Below, piece after piece: positions 7,933-16,307 of a stretch of 64,000 nt of DNA. The notes under the pieces were generated by a model. The model saw only the letters and a list, made by a program, of their open reading frames with translations. It made no database searches and had not been told where the DNA came from. Position 1 is the stretch's first letter; every line of letters starts with the position of its first letter. The stretch is from Microbacterium sp. zg-Y1090. GTDB taxonomy: Bacteria; Actinomycetota; Actinomycetes; Actinomycetales; Microbacteriaceae. The stretch is from NCBI RefSeq assembly GCF_030246945.1, contig NZ_CP126742.1:372001-436000 (forward strand), given 5' to 3'. The position numbers and the translations under genes are program-made.

Positions 7933-8979
7933 TCAATCCGGTGTGGGGCGCCCTCTCATCGGCGCCGTGGAAGCGCGAACCACCAGGTGAGGCTGCACCG
8001 TGAGCTCTCCGGGCGGATCGTCGCGCCCTTCGAGTTGCGCGGTGACGTAACCCACGGCTGCGCGAGCCAGCTCTGCGAACGGCTGCGCGACGGTGGTCAG
8101 CGCAGGAGAGCAGAAGGCCGCGAGTCGGATGTTATCGACGCCGACAACGGAGACGTCCGCGGGAACGCGACGGCCGGCTTCGTTGAGCCCGCGGATGAGC
8201 CCGAATGCCATTTCATCGTTCGCCACGAACACTGCCGTGACGTCGGTACGGGCACCCAGGGAGCGCCCCGCCGCGTACCCCGATTCCGGGCTCCAGTCGC
8301 CATGGATGATGTCCGGTACCGGTCGCGCCGCCTCGTCCAGCGACGCGCGCCACCCGGCAGATCGCTCCGCGGCATCCACCCAGTCCTCCGGTCCGGACAC
8401 GTGCCACACCGTTTCGTGCCCCAGCGACAGCAGATGGTCGGTGGCCAGTTGTGCCAGCTCTCGCTGGTCAACGGCGAGCGAGCGCGCCCTGCGCACGGGA
8501 GACCCGCCGATCGTCGCCGTGGGCAGTCGGTCAGTGATCTCCTCGATCCGATTGTCGTGAGTGCGCAGAGGTACGGCGAGGATGATCGCTTCGGAACCGA
8601 GTCGCTCCAGTCGGCGCAGCGCCGCGCTGATCGCGCTCGCATCGAGCGAGGAGATTTGAGTGCCCACGACGCTGTATCCGAGTTCGTCGGCGGCACGCTC
8701 CAGACTCGCTTGAGTCATCGACCCGGCATACGACTCGGTTGCCATGGCAACGACGCCGATCGTCCGTGTGCGTCCGGAAGACAGTGCCTGGGCGGCGGTG
8801 TTCATCCGGTAACCCAGCCGTTCCACGGCAGCCAGCACTCGCCTGCGCTTGTCCGCGGTCACGTAGGGGTGGTCGCGCATGACGCGTGACACGGTCTGAG
8901 CAGAGACGCCGGCCTCGCGCGCGACATCGATCATGGCGGGAGGCTTGCTCTCGCGCCCCTCGCTCGGAGCCTTCCCCAC
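7933..8979 (-). CDS. LacI family regulator (hexosaminidase locus)
   Basis: About 348 residues from the GTG at 8979. The helix-turn-helix MIDVAREAGVSAQTVSRVMRD and hinge ERLGYRMNTAAQALSSGRT are followed by a periplasmic-binding-protein-like sensor (TIGVVAMATES to VSVVGVDNIRLAAFCSPALTTV). An ATG at 9054 would add 25 residues, but it lies within the divergent promoter. I prefer 8979, though the start is uncertain. The gene is divergent from the GH20 hexosaminidase, and a LacI-type palindrome overlaps that gene's promoter. It probably represses the hexosaminidase until an amino-sugar ligand appears (inference from position). Confidence 0.9.
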   Translation of the reverse strand: MGKAPSEGRESKPPAMIDVAREAGVSAQTVSRVMRDHPYVTADKRRRVLAAVERLGYRMNTAAQALSSGRTRTIGVVAMATESYAGSMTQASLERAADELGYSVVGTQISSLDASAISAALRRLERLGSEAIILAVPLRTHDNRIEEITDRLPTATIGGSPVRRARSLAVDQRELAQLATDHLLSLGHETVWHVSGPEDWVDAAERSAGWRASLDEAARPVPDIIHGDWSPESGYAAGRSLGARTDVTAVFVANDEMAFGLIRGLNEAGRRVPADVSVVGVDNIRLAAFCSPALTTVAQPFAELARAAVGYVTAQLEGRDDPPGELTVQPHLVVRASTAPMRGRPTPD

Positions 8980-9029
8980 TCGCGCCTCGCTTCGTCGTCC
9001 GGCAGGGCTGATGGCGCCCCGTTCCACCG

Positions 9030-9069
9030 TTGACAGAGCATAGCAACGTCCCATATGTTATCGATGCCA
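9030..9069 (+). promoter_or_regulatory. Hexosaminidase promoter with LacI operator
   Basis: A perfect -35 TTGACA (9030-9035), 18 bases, then TATGTT (9054-9059) form a promoter directed at the GH20 gene. The near-palindrome TGTTATCGATGCCA (9056-9069; arms TG..AT and AT..CA around a central CG, the usual LacI-family form) covers the -10 box and the start of transcription. Repression by steric block is the natural reading. The operator lies between the divergent regulator and enzyme genes. Confidence 0.8.
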
Positions 9070-9124
9070 TAGGTCGCACAGCATGGTGCGACCGGACAAT
9101 GACCGTCCGAGAAAGTAGGTCTCA

Positions 9125-12100
9125 GTGAAGTCACCGACCGAGCGCCGCAGTCGAAGGCTGCCCACCGTGCTCACGGCAACCATGACCGCCGTTGCATTCG
9201 CGTTGAGCTCGCTCGTCGCGACCGCCCCCGCTGTCGCTTCCGCCCTGGACCCCGGACCCGTGGAGCTTCCCTCCGTGATCCCGTCGATCGAGCAGTGGCA
9301 GCAATCGGGCGGCTCCTTCGGCGCCGCCGACGACCTCGCGGTCGTTGTCGCCACCGAGAGCGAGCGCCTCGAGTCGATCGCAGGCATCCTGCGCGAAGAA
9401 CTCGCCGTGGATTACGCCGGGGTGAGCGTGACGGCCGGGCCGGGTGCAGCGGGTGACATCGTGCTTCGGCTGGATGAGGGCCGCACGGACCTCGAGACCG
9501 AGGGGTACGAACTCAAGGTCGGCGATCGCATCGAGATCGTCGCGGCGGACCCGGCCGGCGTCTTCTACGGCACCCGCACCGTCGTGCAGATGCTCATGCA
9601 GCAGGACACCCTGCCGCAGGGCTCTCTCATCGACGTGCCGGAATACGAGGAGCGCGGCGTCACCGTCTGCGCCTGCGTGATCAACATCTCCACGGAATTC
9701 ATGGACCGTCTCATCGAGGAGATGGCCTTCCTCAAGCTCAACACGATGCTCGTGGAGTTGAAGGTCAAGGTCGACGCCTATCCAGAGACCAACACCTGGT
9801 CGTACTACACCAAGGACGACATCACCGCCCTCGTGGCGAAGGCCGGCGCCTACGGCATCGACGTCATCCCGGAGATCAACTCTCCCGGTCATATGGAAAT
9901 CTGGCTGGAGAACAAGCCGGAATTGCAGTTGACCAATGAGCGGACCGGGGCCAAGGACGAGGTCCGCATGGACATCACCAAGCCCGAGTCGTTCGAGTTC
10001 TACGCCGACTTGATCGATGAGTACTTCGACGTCTTCACGACCGAGTACTGGCACATGGGCGTCGACGAGTACATGCTCGGCAGCGGCTACGCCAACTTCC
10101 CCCAGGTCAAACGCTTCGCGGAGGCGGAGTTCGGTGCCGGTGCTACGGAGAACGACGTCGTCGCGTGGTACGTCAACAAGGTCAACGACTACGTCAAGTC
10201 CAAAGACAAGAAGCTGCGCATCTGGAATGACGGTGTCATCACCGACAACCAGTTCGTCGACTTCGACACCGACATCATCGTCGAGCATTGGAACCCGGCG
10301 GCATCCACCGTCAAGCCTCAGCAGTTCATCGATTGGGGGCACCAGGTCGCCAACATCTCCAACTCGCTCTACATGGTGCGTGGCGGCTACGGGGTCAACT
10401 CGCAGCGTCTCTACGAGCAGGGCTGGACCCCGGAGGTCTTCTACGACCAGACCGTCACCCGTGGTACCGATCAGATCCTGGGCGCGCGGATGAGTATCTG
10501 GCCCGACGGTGGTACGCCGAGCGAGGCGGAGAACACCACCGAGGCACGCATGTTCGAACCGTTGCGTTTCGTCGCGCAGGCGACCTGGTCCGCCTCGCGG
10601 CCTTGGGCGACCTTCGCGGAATTCCGTGCCGACATGGACACCATCGGCCGTGCGCCGCTCTGGGACGAGGTGCAGCGCCAGCCGCTGCCGGACGGCACGT
10701 TCACGCTGACGGGTGCAGCCGGTGAGGGTGCTCTTGCAGCGGGTGAGGACGGAGGGCTCGTTCTGTCGGATGCCGGTGCGCCGTTGGCCTTCACTCGCAC
10801 CGCCGACGGTTACTACACCATCCGCTCCACCGACGGTCTCTGCCTCGATCTGGCGCGCGACGGCACCATGCGCCTGGATGTGCCGGTCGAGATCGGTGCC
10901 GACATCCGCTTGAGCACCTGTGCGACCACGACTCTGCAGAAGTGGCAGCTGCGCAAGGTCGACGGTGGCTACACGATCGTCAACGCCGCGAGCCAGCAGT
11001 TCGTGTCCGTTTCCCGCAGCCTGGTCGACGTGCCGGTGGCCCGCGAGGGGTTCAAGACCGTCGCCGACGGTCGTGTCGTGCAGACGCCCGGCGACTGGGG
11101 TAAGACGGTGTGGAAGGTGGTGGGTGACGTCGCGATGACGGCGACGCCGACTGCGCTGTCCGCCGTTCCCGGCACCAGCGGTGACGTCGCCGTCACTGTG
11201 ACGAACATGGCCGGCTCCGTGCTGGAAGGCGCGACGGTGCGCGTCGCCTCGGCAGCCGCCGGATGGACAGCGCTGCCGGCATCGGTGCCGCTGGAGCCGC
11301 TGGCGCCCGGGGAGATGGGGGAAGCGGCCTTTGTCCTGCACAACGTCAACTCGGCCTCCGGAACGGGCACGTTCGTGTTCGAGCTGGTGGGGGCCGATGG
11401 GACCGTCCTCACGCAGACCGCGGTCTCGACCGTCGGGGTGTGCTCGGCGGAAACGGTACGCCCCTCGGCCGCTGTGGCATCCTCCGAGCAGAGCAGCGGG
11501 GAACCGAGGCCGAGTGGTCCCGCCAGCGCGGTGATCGACGGTGACCCGGCGACCTACTGGCACTCCCAGTACTCACCGGTCGAGCCGCGACATCCGCACT
11601 CGGTCGTCATCGACCTGGGCGCCGATGAGTCCGTGTGCGGTCTGTGGTACACGGCGCGGTCCGGCGGAGCCGGCACCGGTGCGGCGAACGGGCGCATCGA
11701 CGAGTACGACGTGTATGTGTCGAGCACTGTGGCAACGGTGAACGGTGACTGGGGGGAGCCTGTCGTCAGCGGTGCCTTCCAGAACACCGCAGACGCACAG
11801 CTGGCGGCCTTCCCTGCCCAGGAGGCGCGCTACATCAAGCTCGTCTCCCGGAGCGCGATCAACGGCCAGCCGTGGGCGACCATCGGCGAGTTGGCGGCCG
11901 CGGGTCCTGCCGCGGCGATCCCGGTGTTCGATGAGGCGGAGATCGATCTGAGCGCGGCGAGCGTTCAGGCCGGCGGTGAGGTCGCCGTCTCGGGCACCGG
12001 GTTCGCCCCCGGTGAAGCGGTGAGCTTCACGCTGGGGCAGCCGGTGGCCACGATGAGCCGTGCGGCCGCGGCGGCCAGCCTGCTGGAGTTGTCTGCGGAT

Positions 12101-12463
12101 GCCGGTGGTGCCTTCAGCGGCGTGGTGGTCATCCCGCCGGCCACGGCAGCGGGCACGTACGTGCTCGCGGCGGTCGGAGCGGTGTCAGCCGCCCAGGCAA
12201 GCGGGACCCTGGCGGTCACCGCGGCGCCAGCCCGACCTGGCGACGTCCCCGCGGCGCCGGTGCAGCCCGGCGACCTCCCGGCGGTGCCGGGTGCCGGGGG
12301 AGGTGGGGGTGCGGAAGCCACCGACCCCGAGTCGGCTGGCTCGCTGGCCAACACCGGTGGTGAGCTGGCGGTTGCCGGCGGTATCGCCACGGGCGTGCTG
12401 CTGCTGATCATCGGCATCGGGCTGGCGCTCCTGAGGCGCCGCAGGGCGGTTCAGGCGTCCTGA
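9125..12463 (+). CDS. Secreted, sortase-anchored GH20 beta-N-acetylhexosaminidase, multidomain
   Basis: 1112 residues from a GTG start. Order: signal peptide (about 1-39, cleavage after AVAS); GH20 N-terminal subdomain (about 60-155); GH20 barrel (about 160-470) with EINSPGHM and the catalytic Asp314-Glu315 in WHMGVDEYM; ricin-like region (about 515-640, LCLDLARDG, LQKWQLRK); NEW3-like beta domain (about 670-760); F5/8 type C carbohydrate-binding domain (about 780-905, VIDGDPATYWHS); Ig-like domain (about 930-1035); Pro/Gly linker; LANTG (1074-1078), a membrane helix and RRRR tail, a sortase signal. It should release terminal GlcNAc/GalNAc or a disaccharide such as lacto-N-biose from glycans at the cell wall. 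Exact specificity is not readable. Regulated by the adjacent LacI. Confidence 0.93.
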   Translation: MKSPTERRSRRLPTVLTATMTAVAFALSSLVATAPAVASALDPGPVELPSVIPSIEQWQQSGGSFGAADDLAVVVATESERLESIAGILREELAVDYAGVSVTAGPGAAGDIVLRLDEGRTDLETEGYELKVGDRIEIVAADPAGVFYGTRTVVQMLMQQDTLPQGSLIDVPEYEERGVTVCACVINISTEFMDRLIEEMAFLKLNTMLVELKVKVDAYPETNTWSYYTKDDITALVAKAGAYGIDVIPEINSPGHMEIWLENKPELQLTNERTGAKDEVRMDITKPESFEFYADLIDEYFDVFTTEYWHMGVDEYMLGSGYANFPQVKRFAEAEFGAGATENDVVAWYVNKVNDYVKSKDKKLRIWNDGVITDNQFVDFDTDIIVEHWNPAASTVKPQQFIDWGHQVANISNSLYMVRGGYGVNSQRLYEQGWTPEVFYDQTVTRGTDQILGARMSIWPDGGTPSEAENTTEARMFEPLRFVAQATWSASRPWATFAEFRADMDTIGRAPLWDEVQRQPLPDGTFTLTGAAGEGALAAGEDGGLVLSDAGAPLAFTRTADGYYTIRSTDGLCLDLARDGTMRLDVPVEIGADIRLSTCATTTLQKWQLRKVDGGYTIVNAASQQFVSVSRSLVDVPVAREGFKTVADGRVVQTPGDWGKTVWKVVGDVAMTATPTALSAVPGTSGDVAVTVTNMAGSVLEGATVRVASAAAGWTALPASVPLEPLAPGEMGEAAFVLHNVNSASGTGTFVFELVGADGTVLTQTAVSTVGVCSAETVRPSAAVASSEQSSGEPRPSGPASAVIDGDPATYWHSQYSPVEPRHPHSVVIDLGADESVCGLWYTARSGGAGTGAANGRIDEYDVYVSSTVATVNGDWGEPVVSGAFQNTADAQLAAFPAQEARYIKLVSRSAINGQPWATIGELAAAGPAAAIPVFDEAEIDLSAASVQAGGEVAVSGTGFAPGEAVSFTLGQPVATMSRAAAAASLLELSADAGGAFSGVVVIPPATAAGTYVLAAVGAVSAAQASGTLAVTAAPARPGDVPAAPVQPGDLPAVPGAGGGGGAEATDPESAGSLANTGGELAVAGGIATGVLLLIIGIGLALLRRRRAVQAS

Positions 12464-12471
12464 CCCGCCGC

Positions 12472-12509
12472 GCGCAGAGGGCTCCGCCTGTGGGCGGGGT
12501 CCTCTGCGC
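12472..12509 (+). terminator. Strong hairpin terminator after the hexosaminidase
   Basis: A 17-bp stem with two imperfect positions (12472-12488 pairing with 12493-12509) closes a TGTG loop 9 bases after the stop codon. There is no T-tract, as is common in actinobacteria. It separates the hexosaminidase from the next promoter, which begins only 12 bases later. Confidence 0.8.
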
Positions 12510-12520
12510 ACGGGTCACCC

Positions 12521-12533
12521 TAGACTCATCGGC
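12521..12533 (+). promoter_or_regulatory. Leaderless -10 element of the alpha/beta hydrolase
   Basis: TAGACT (12521-12526) sits 7 bases before the ATG at 12534, so transcription would begin at or next to the start codon. No ribosome-binding site is present. Confidence 0.6.
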
Positions 12534-13421
12534 ATGCCCGAGTTCATCGATGCGCACGGCATCGCGATCGTCTACGACGTCCACCCCGCCCGTACCGAGC
12601 CGCGCGGCATCGTGCAGGTGCTGCACGGCGTCGGCGAGCACGCCGGGCGCTATAACGCGCTCATCGAGACCCTCACTGACGCCGGGTACACCGTGTACGC
12701 CGACGACCACCGGGGCCACGGCCGCACCGGCATGCGCCAGCACGGCGGCGATGCGTCAAAGCTCGGCCGGCTCGGAAAAGGCGGGCTGCGGGCGGCGAAG
12801 GAAGCCATCTGGCAGCTGACCCGGATCATCCACGACGACGAGGACCCCGGCCTGCCCCTCATCCTCTTCGGGCACTCGTGGGGGTCGTTCCTCGCGCAGA
12901 TGCTGGTGGACGAGCATCCCTTCGCCTACGACGCGCTCGTGCTGTCGGGTTCGGCGCTGCGGTGGCCGGGGTCACTCAACCCCGGCGACCTCAACGCCCC
13001 CTGGAAGACCGAGGAGGCGACGGGCGCTGAGTGGCTGTCGTCCGACGCCGCGATCGGTCAGGCCTTCCTCGACGACCCGCTCACCACGAGCGTGCCCCTG
13101 CTGAAGCTCTTCGGCCCGCTCGACGCCCTGCGCCTGTACGGGCGCCCGCGGCGCAACCCCGGCGTGGATCTGCCGGTGCTGCTGCAAGTGGGCCGTGACG
13201 ACACGGTGGGCGGACCGCGCAGCGTGCATCGGCTGGCCGACGCGTACCGGCGCCGCAGCGGGTTCAGCGACGTCACGACGCTCGTCTATCCCGACGCGCG
13301 CCACGAGATCTACAACGAGGTGGAGCAGGCGCAGGTGCGCGCCGATCTCATCGCGTGGCTCGACGCGCGCTTCCCGCCGCGCCCCCACGTGACCGACCCC
13401 GAGGCCGTTCCCGCCCCGTGA
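12534..13421 (+). CDS. Alpha/beta hydrolase, monoacylglycerol-lipase-like
   Basis: 295 residues, no signal peptide. The N-terminus (RGIVQVLHGVGEHAGRYNALIETLTDAGYTVYADDHRGHGRT) is the HGxGEHxxRY signature of the serine aminopeptidase S33/monoacylglycerol lipase group. Ser115 in GHSWGS is the nucleophile. Asp in LLQVGRDDTVGG and His in YPDARHEIYNE complete the triad. Predicted to hydrolyse a lipid or small ester in the cytoplasm; substrate unknown. Transcribed alone from a leaderless promoter and convergent with the DEAD-box helicase gene, with a palindromic repeat element between the two 3' ends. Confidence 0.9.
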   Translation: MPEFIDAHGIAIVYDVHPARTEPRGIVQVLHGVGEHAGRYNALIETLTDAGYTVYADDHRGHGRTGMRQHGGDASKLGRLGKGGLRAAKEAIWQLTRIIHDDEDPGLPLILFGHSWGSFLAQMLVDEHPFAYDALVLSGSALRWPGSLNPGDLNAPWKTEEATGAEWLSSDAAIGQAFLDDPLTTSVPLLKLFGPLDALRLYGRPRRNPGVDLPVLLQVGRDDTVGGPRSVHRLADAYRRRSGFSDVTTLVYPDARHEIYNEVEQAQVRADLIAWLDARFPPRPHVTDPEAVPAP

Positions 13422-13447
13422 GCCCGCCCGCCGGCCGCCCCAGCCGG

Positions 13448-13518
13448 TGAAACGACAACTGACGGCCGAGACCATGGGTATCACCCACTGTCTCGGCCGT
13501 CAGATGCAGTCTCAGCGC
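13448..13518. repeat. 71-bp palindromic repeat, copy A
   Basis: The element begins TGAAACGA and ends GTCTCAGCGC. A perfect 14-bp inverted repeat CTGACGGCCGAGAC / GTCTCGGCCGTCAG (13459-13472 and 13490-13503) encloses an inner TGGGT/ACCCA stem, giving a long hairpin. It aligns without gaps to copy C at 43181-43251 (57 of 71 identical by eye) and, inverted, to copy B at 38808-38935. It lies between the convergent hydrolase and helicase genes and could double as their terminator. Confidence 0.85.
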
Positions 13519-13557
13519 CGGTTTGGCCTCAGCGCCGCGGTCAAGCGACCGCGCGGG

Positions 13558-15069
13558 TCAGCCGTGTGCGCGACGCGAGCCGCGACCGCGGCCGGTGCCG
13601 GCGTTGGCGCGGATGTCGGCGACGGTGGCGCCGGTGGTCGGGCGGGCCGGGCGTGACGACCGGCTGGATGCCGCGGCGGGCGCGCTCGCGGTGCGTGCGG
13701 CACCCGAGCCCTGACCGTCGCGTCCGCGACCGGTACCGGCACCGCGGCCGGAGCCACCGGAGCGACCACCCGAGGCGGAACCGCCCGAACGTCCACCGCC
13801 GTTGCCGGCGCCGCGGCCGGAGCCGCCGTTGCGGCCGCCGCCACCCGAGCGCTGCGGCGCTGCGGTGACGGGGGCGGGCGTGACGTGCGCGGCGGGCTCG
13901 CCGACCAGCACCGAAACGGCGGAGGCACCTGCGGCCACGGGCTCGAGAGCCGCGGAGACCTTCGCCTTGCGCAGCAGATCCTTGACCTCGCCGCGCTGCG
14001 CGTCGAGCGCAACGGTCACGACGACGCCCTCGGCGCCGGCACGGGCGGTGCGGCCCGAGCGGTGCAGGTATGCCTTGTGCTCGACGGGCGGGTCGACGTG
14101 GACGACGAGCTCGACGTCGTCGACGTGAACGCCGCGCGCGGCGACGTCGGTCGCCACGAGCACGCGCACGCCGCCCTTGGCGGTGTCGGCGCCGAACGAG
14201 GCGAGGTTGCGGTCACGGGCGCCCTGCGACAGGTTGCCGTGCAGATCGACGGCCGGGATGCCGGAAGCGGTCAGCTGCTTCGCAAGCTTCTTGGCCTGGT
14301 GCTTGGTGCGGGTGAAGAGGATGCGGCGCCCCTGGCCCGACGCGAGCTGGCGCACGAGCGCGGTCTTCTCATCGGCGCCGGGCACCACGAAGACGCGGTG
14401 GGTCATGACGCCCTGCGGGACGCTGGACTCGTCGACCTCGTGACGCACCTCGTCGCGCAGGAACTTGCGCACGAGGGTGTCGACGCCGCGGTCGAGCGTG
14501 GCGCTGAACAGCATGCGCTGGCCGCCCGCGGGGGTGGCGGAGAGGATGCGGGTGACGCCCGGCAGGAAGCCGAGGTCGGCCATGTGGTCGGCCTCGTCGA
14601 GCACGACGATCTCGACGAAGCTGAGGTCGACGACCTTCTGCTTCATCAGGTCCTCGAGGCGACCGGGGCACGCCACGACGATGTCCACGCCGCGGGCGAA
14701 CGCCTGCTCCTGCCCGCGCTGGCTCACGCCGCCGAAGACGGTGGTGACGTTGAGCCCGACGGCAGCAGCCAGAGGGGAGATGGTCGCAGCGATCTGCGTC
14801 GCGAGCTCGCGGGTCGGGGCGAGCACCAGGCCGCGGGGGCGGCCGGGACGCCGCGCGGCGGCTCCGGCGCCGGACAGACGCGCCACGAGCGGCAGCGAGA
14901 AGGCGATGGTCTTGCCGCTGCCGGTGCGGCCGCGGCCGAGCACGTCACGGCCGGCGAGGGAGTCGGGGAGCGTGTCGCGCTGAATGGCGAACGCGTCGGT
15001 CTTGCCCTCGGCGGCGAGGACGGCAGCGAGCTTCTCGGGCACGCCGAGGGAAAGGAAGGAAGAAGACAT
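13558..15069 (-). CDS. DEAD-box ATP-dependent RNA helicase
   Basis: 503 residues. All core motifs are visible: a Q-motif-like region (TDAFAIQRDTLPDSLAGRDVLG), Walker A GRTGSGKT, PTRELATQ, DEAD within VLDEADHMADLG, SAT, TRTKHQAKKLA, ATDVAARGVHVDDVELVVHVDPP and HRSGRTARAG. After about residue 370 the protein changes to a linker and then a roughly 100-residue Gly/Arg/Ser-rich tail (GGGGRNGGSGRGAGNGGGRSGGS). This RGG-like tail should bind RNA nonspecifically. It resembles RhlE/DbpA-type helicases active in ribosome assembly or cold adaptation. Convergent with the upstream hydrolase; about 190 bases separate its start from the divergent lipoate-ligase-like gene. Confidence 0.95.
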   Translation of the reverse strand: MSSSFLSLGVPEKLAAVLAAEGKTDAFAIQRDTLPDSLAGRDVLGRGRTGSGKTIAFSLPLVARLSGAGAAARRPGRPRGLVLAPTRELATQIAATISPLAAAVGLNVTTVFGGVSQRGQEQAFARGVDIVVACPGRLEDLMKQKVVDLSFVEIVVLDEADHMADLGFLPGVTRILSATPAGGQRMLFSATLDRGVDTLVRKFLRDEVRHEVDESSVPQGVMTHRVFVVPGADEKTALVRQLASGQGRRILFTRTKHQAKKLAKQLTASGIPAVDLHGNLSQGARDRNLASFGADTAKGGVRVLVATDVAARGVHVDDVELVVHVDPPVEHKAYLHRSGRTARAGAEGVVVTVALDAQRGEVKDLLRKAKVSAALEPVAAGASAVSVLVGEPAAHVTPAPVTAAPQRSGGGGRNGGSGRGAGNGGGRSGGSASGGRSGGSGRGAGTGRGRDGQGSGAARTASAPAAASSRSSRPARPTTGATVADIRANAGTGRGRGSRRAHG

Positions 15070-15245
15070 GTGTGCTTTCGGGCAGGCACACGCAGATCAT
15101 GGGAGGATCGCGGTGCGGAGGAGGCGACGGCGCGGATTCGCGCATCGGTTCGCCGTTCGAAAAGATGCCGCGATCGGGATCGGGGAGTCGTGACGACGAC
15201 GTAGTGGCACTGAGGCCACACGACCACCCTACCAGCGCAGCGCCG

Positions 15246-15257
15246 TAGGCTTGACCC
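15246..15257 (+). promoter_or_regulatory. Leaderless -10 element of the lipoate-ligase-like gene
   Basis: TAGGCT (15246-15251) followed by six bases and the ATG at 15258, so the transcript should begin at the start codon. Confidence 0.6.
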
Positions 15258-16307
15258 ATGCACGGTGAGTACAAGGTCCCTGGCGGCAAACTGGTCGTCG
15301 TCGACCTCGAGGTGGACGAGGGACTGATCACCGATTTCCACCTGGCCGGCGACTTCTTCCTGGAACCCGATGACGCCCTCGCGGACATCGACGCAGCGGT
15401 GACGGGGCTTCCCGTCGAGTCCGACGTCGCCACCATCGCCGCCGCCGTCCGCGCCGCGCTGCCGGAGGGCGCGCAGCTGCTGGGCTTCACCCCCGAGGCG
15501 GTCGGCACCGCGGTGCGCCGCGCGCTGGTGACCGCTCCCGGATGGCGCGACTTCGAGTGGGAGATCGTGCACGACCGGCCGCTCTCGCCGAACATGAACC
15601 TGGCCCTCGACGAGGTGCTGACCACCCGCGTCGGAGATGGCCGCCGCAAGCCCACCATGCGCATCTGGACGTGGGACGCCTCAGCCGTCGTCATCGGCTC
15701 GTTCCAGTCGTATCGCAACGAGGTCGATCCGGAAGGGGCCGCGCGGCACGGCTTCGAGGTGGTCCGGCGCATCTCCGGCGGCGGCGCCATGCTCATCTCC
15801 GCGGAATGGATCATCACGTACTCCCTGTACGTGCCGGCATCCCTCGTCGCCGGCATGACGTTCGCCGATTCGTATGCGTTCCTCGACGACTGGGCGCTGC
15901 AGGCGCTGCGCTCCCTCGGCATCGACGCCACCTACAAGCCCCTCAACGACATCTCCTCCCCGGAGGGCAAGATCGGCGGGGCTGCGCAGAAGCGCCTGGC
16001 CAACGGCGGCGTGCTGCACCACGCCAGCCTGAGCTACGACATGGACGGGCAGGTGCTCACCGAGGTGCTGCGCATCGGCCGCGAGAAGCTCAGCGACAAG
16101 GGCACGGCGTCGGCCGCCAAACGGGTGGATCCGCTGCGCAGCCAGACCGGGTTGCCGCGCGAGGAGATCATCGAGCGCTTCAAGACCACCTTCGCGACCC
16201 TCTACGGCGCGACGGAGGGGTCGATCAGCGACGAGGAGTACGCCGAGGCCGAGGCGCTCGTACAGTCGAAGTTCGCCACCGACGCGTGGCTGCACCGCGT
16301 TCCGTGA
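15258..16307 (+). CDS. Lipoate-protein ligase A family protein
   Basis: 349 residues. The first about 85 residues (GEYKVPGGKLVVVDLEVDEGLITDFHLAGDFFLEP) correspond to the accessory domain that is C-terminal in E. coli LplA; here it is N-terminal. The catalytic BPL/LplA domain follows: NLALDEVL, the RRISGGGAM ligand loop, and KIGGAAQKR, whose first lysine is the conserved adenylate-contacting residue. The usual His after the RRxSGGG loop is not evident (AMLISAEW). Expected role: adenylation of lipoate or another acyl group and transfer to a lysine of 2-oxoacid dehydrogenases or GcvH. Translationally coupled to a DNA methyltransferase gene by a GTGA overlap. Confidence 0.88.
   Translation: MHGEYKVPGGKLVVVDLEVDEGLITDFHLAGDFFLEPDDALADIDAAVTGLPVESDVATIAAAVRAALPEGAQLLGFTPEAVGTAVRRALVTAPGWRDFEWEIVHDRPLSPNMNLALDEVLTTRVGDGRRKPTMRIWTWDASAVVIGSFQSYRNEVDPEGAARHGFEVVRRISGGGAMLISAEWIITYSLYVPASLVAGMTFADSYAFLDDWALQALRSLGIDATYKPLNDISSPEGKIGGAAQKRLANGGVLHHASLSYDMDGQVLTEVLRIGREKLSDKGTASAAKRVDPLRSQTGLPREEIIERFKTTFATLYGATEGSISDEEYAEAEALVQSKFATDAWLHRVP

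Noticed and set aside
9054..9054. ATG at 9054 as start of the LacI gene
   Set aside because: It would place the first 25 codons within the hexosaminidase promoter region and adds residues not typical before the helix-turn-helix; 8979 fits better, though this remains uncertain.
13447..13656. Small open frames within the repeats with similar peptides (RQLTAETMGITHCLGR and MPTAETMGNTHCLGG)
   Set aside because: The peptide similarity follows from the nucleotide repeat. The frames have different extents and no ribosome-binding site, and the conserved feature is the palindrome, so I treat the repeats as non-coding.
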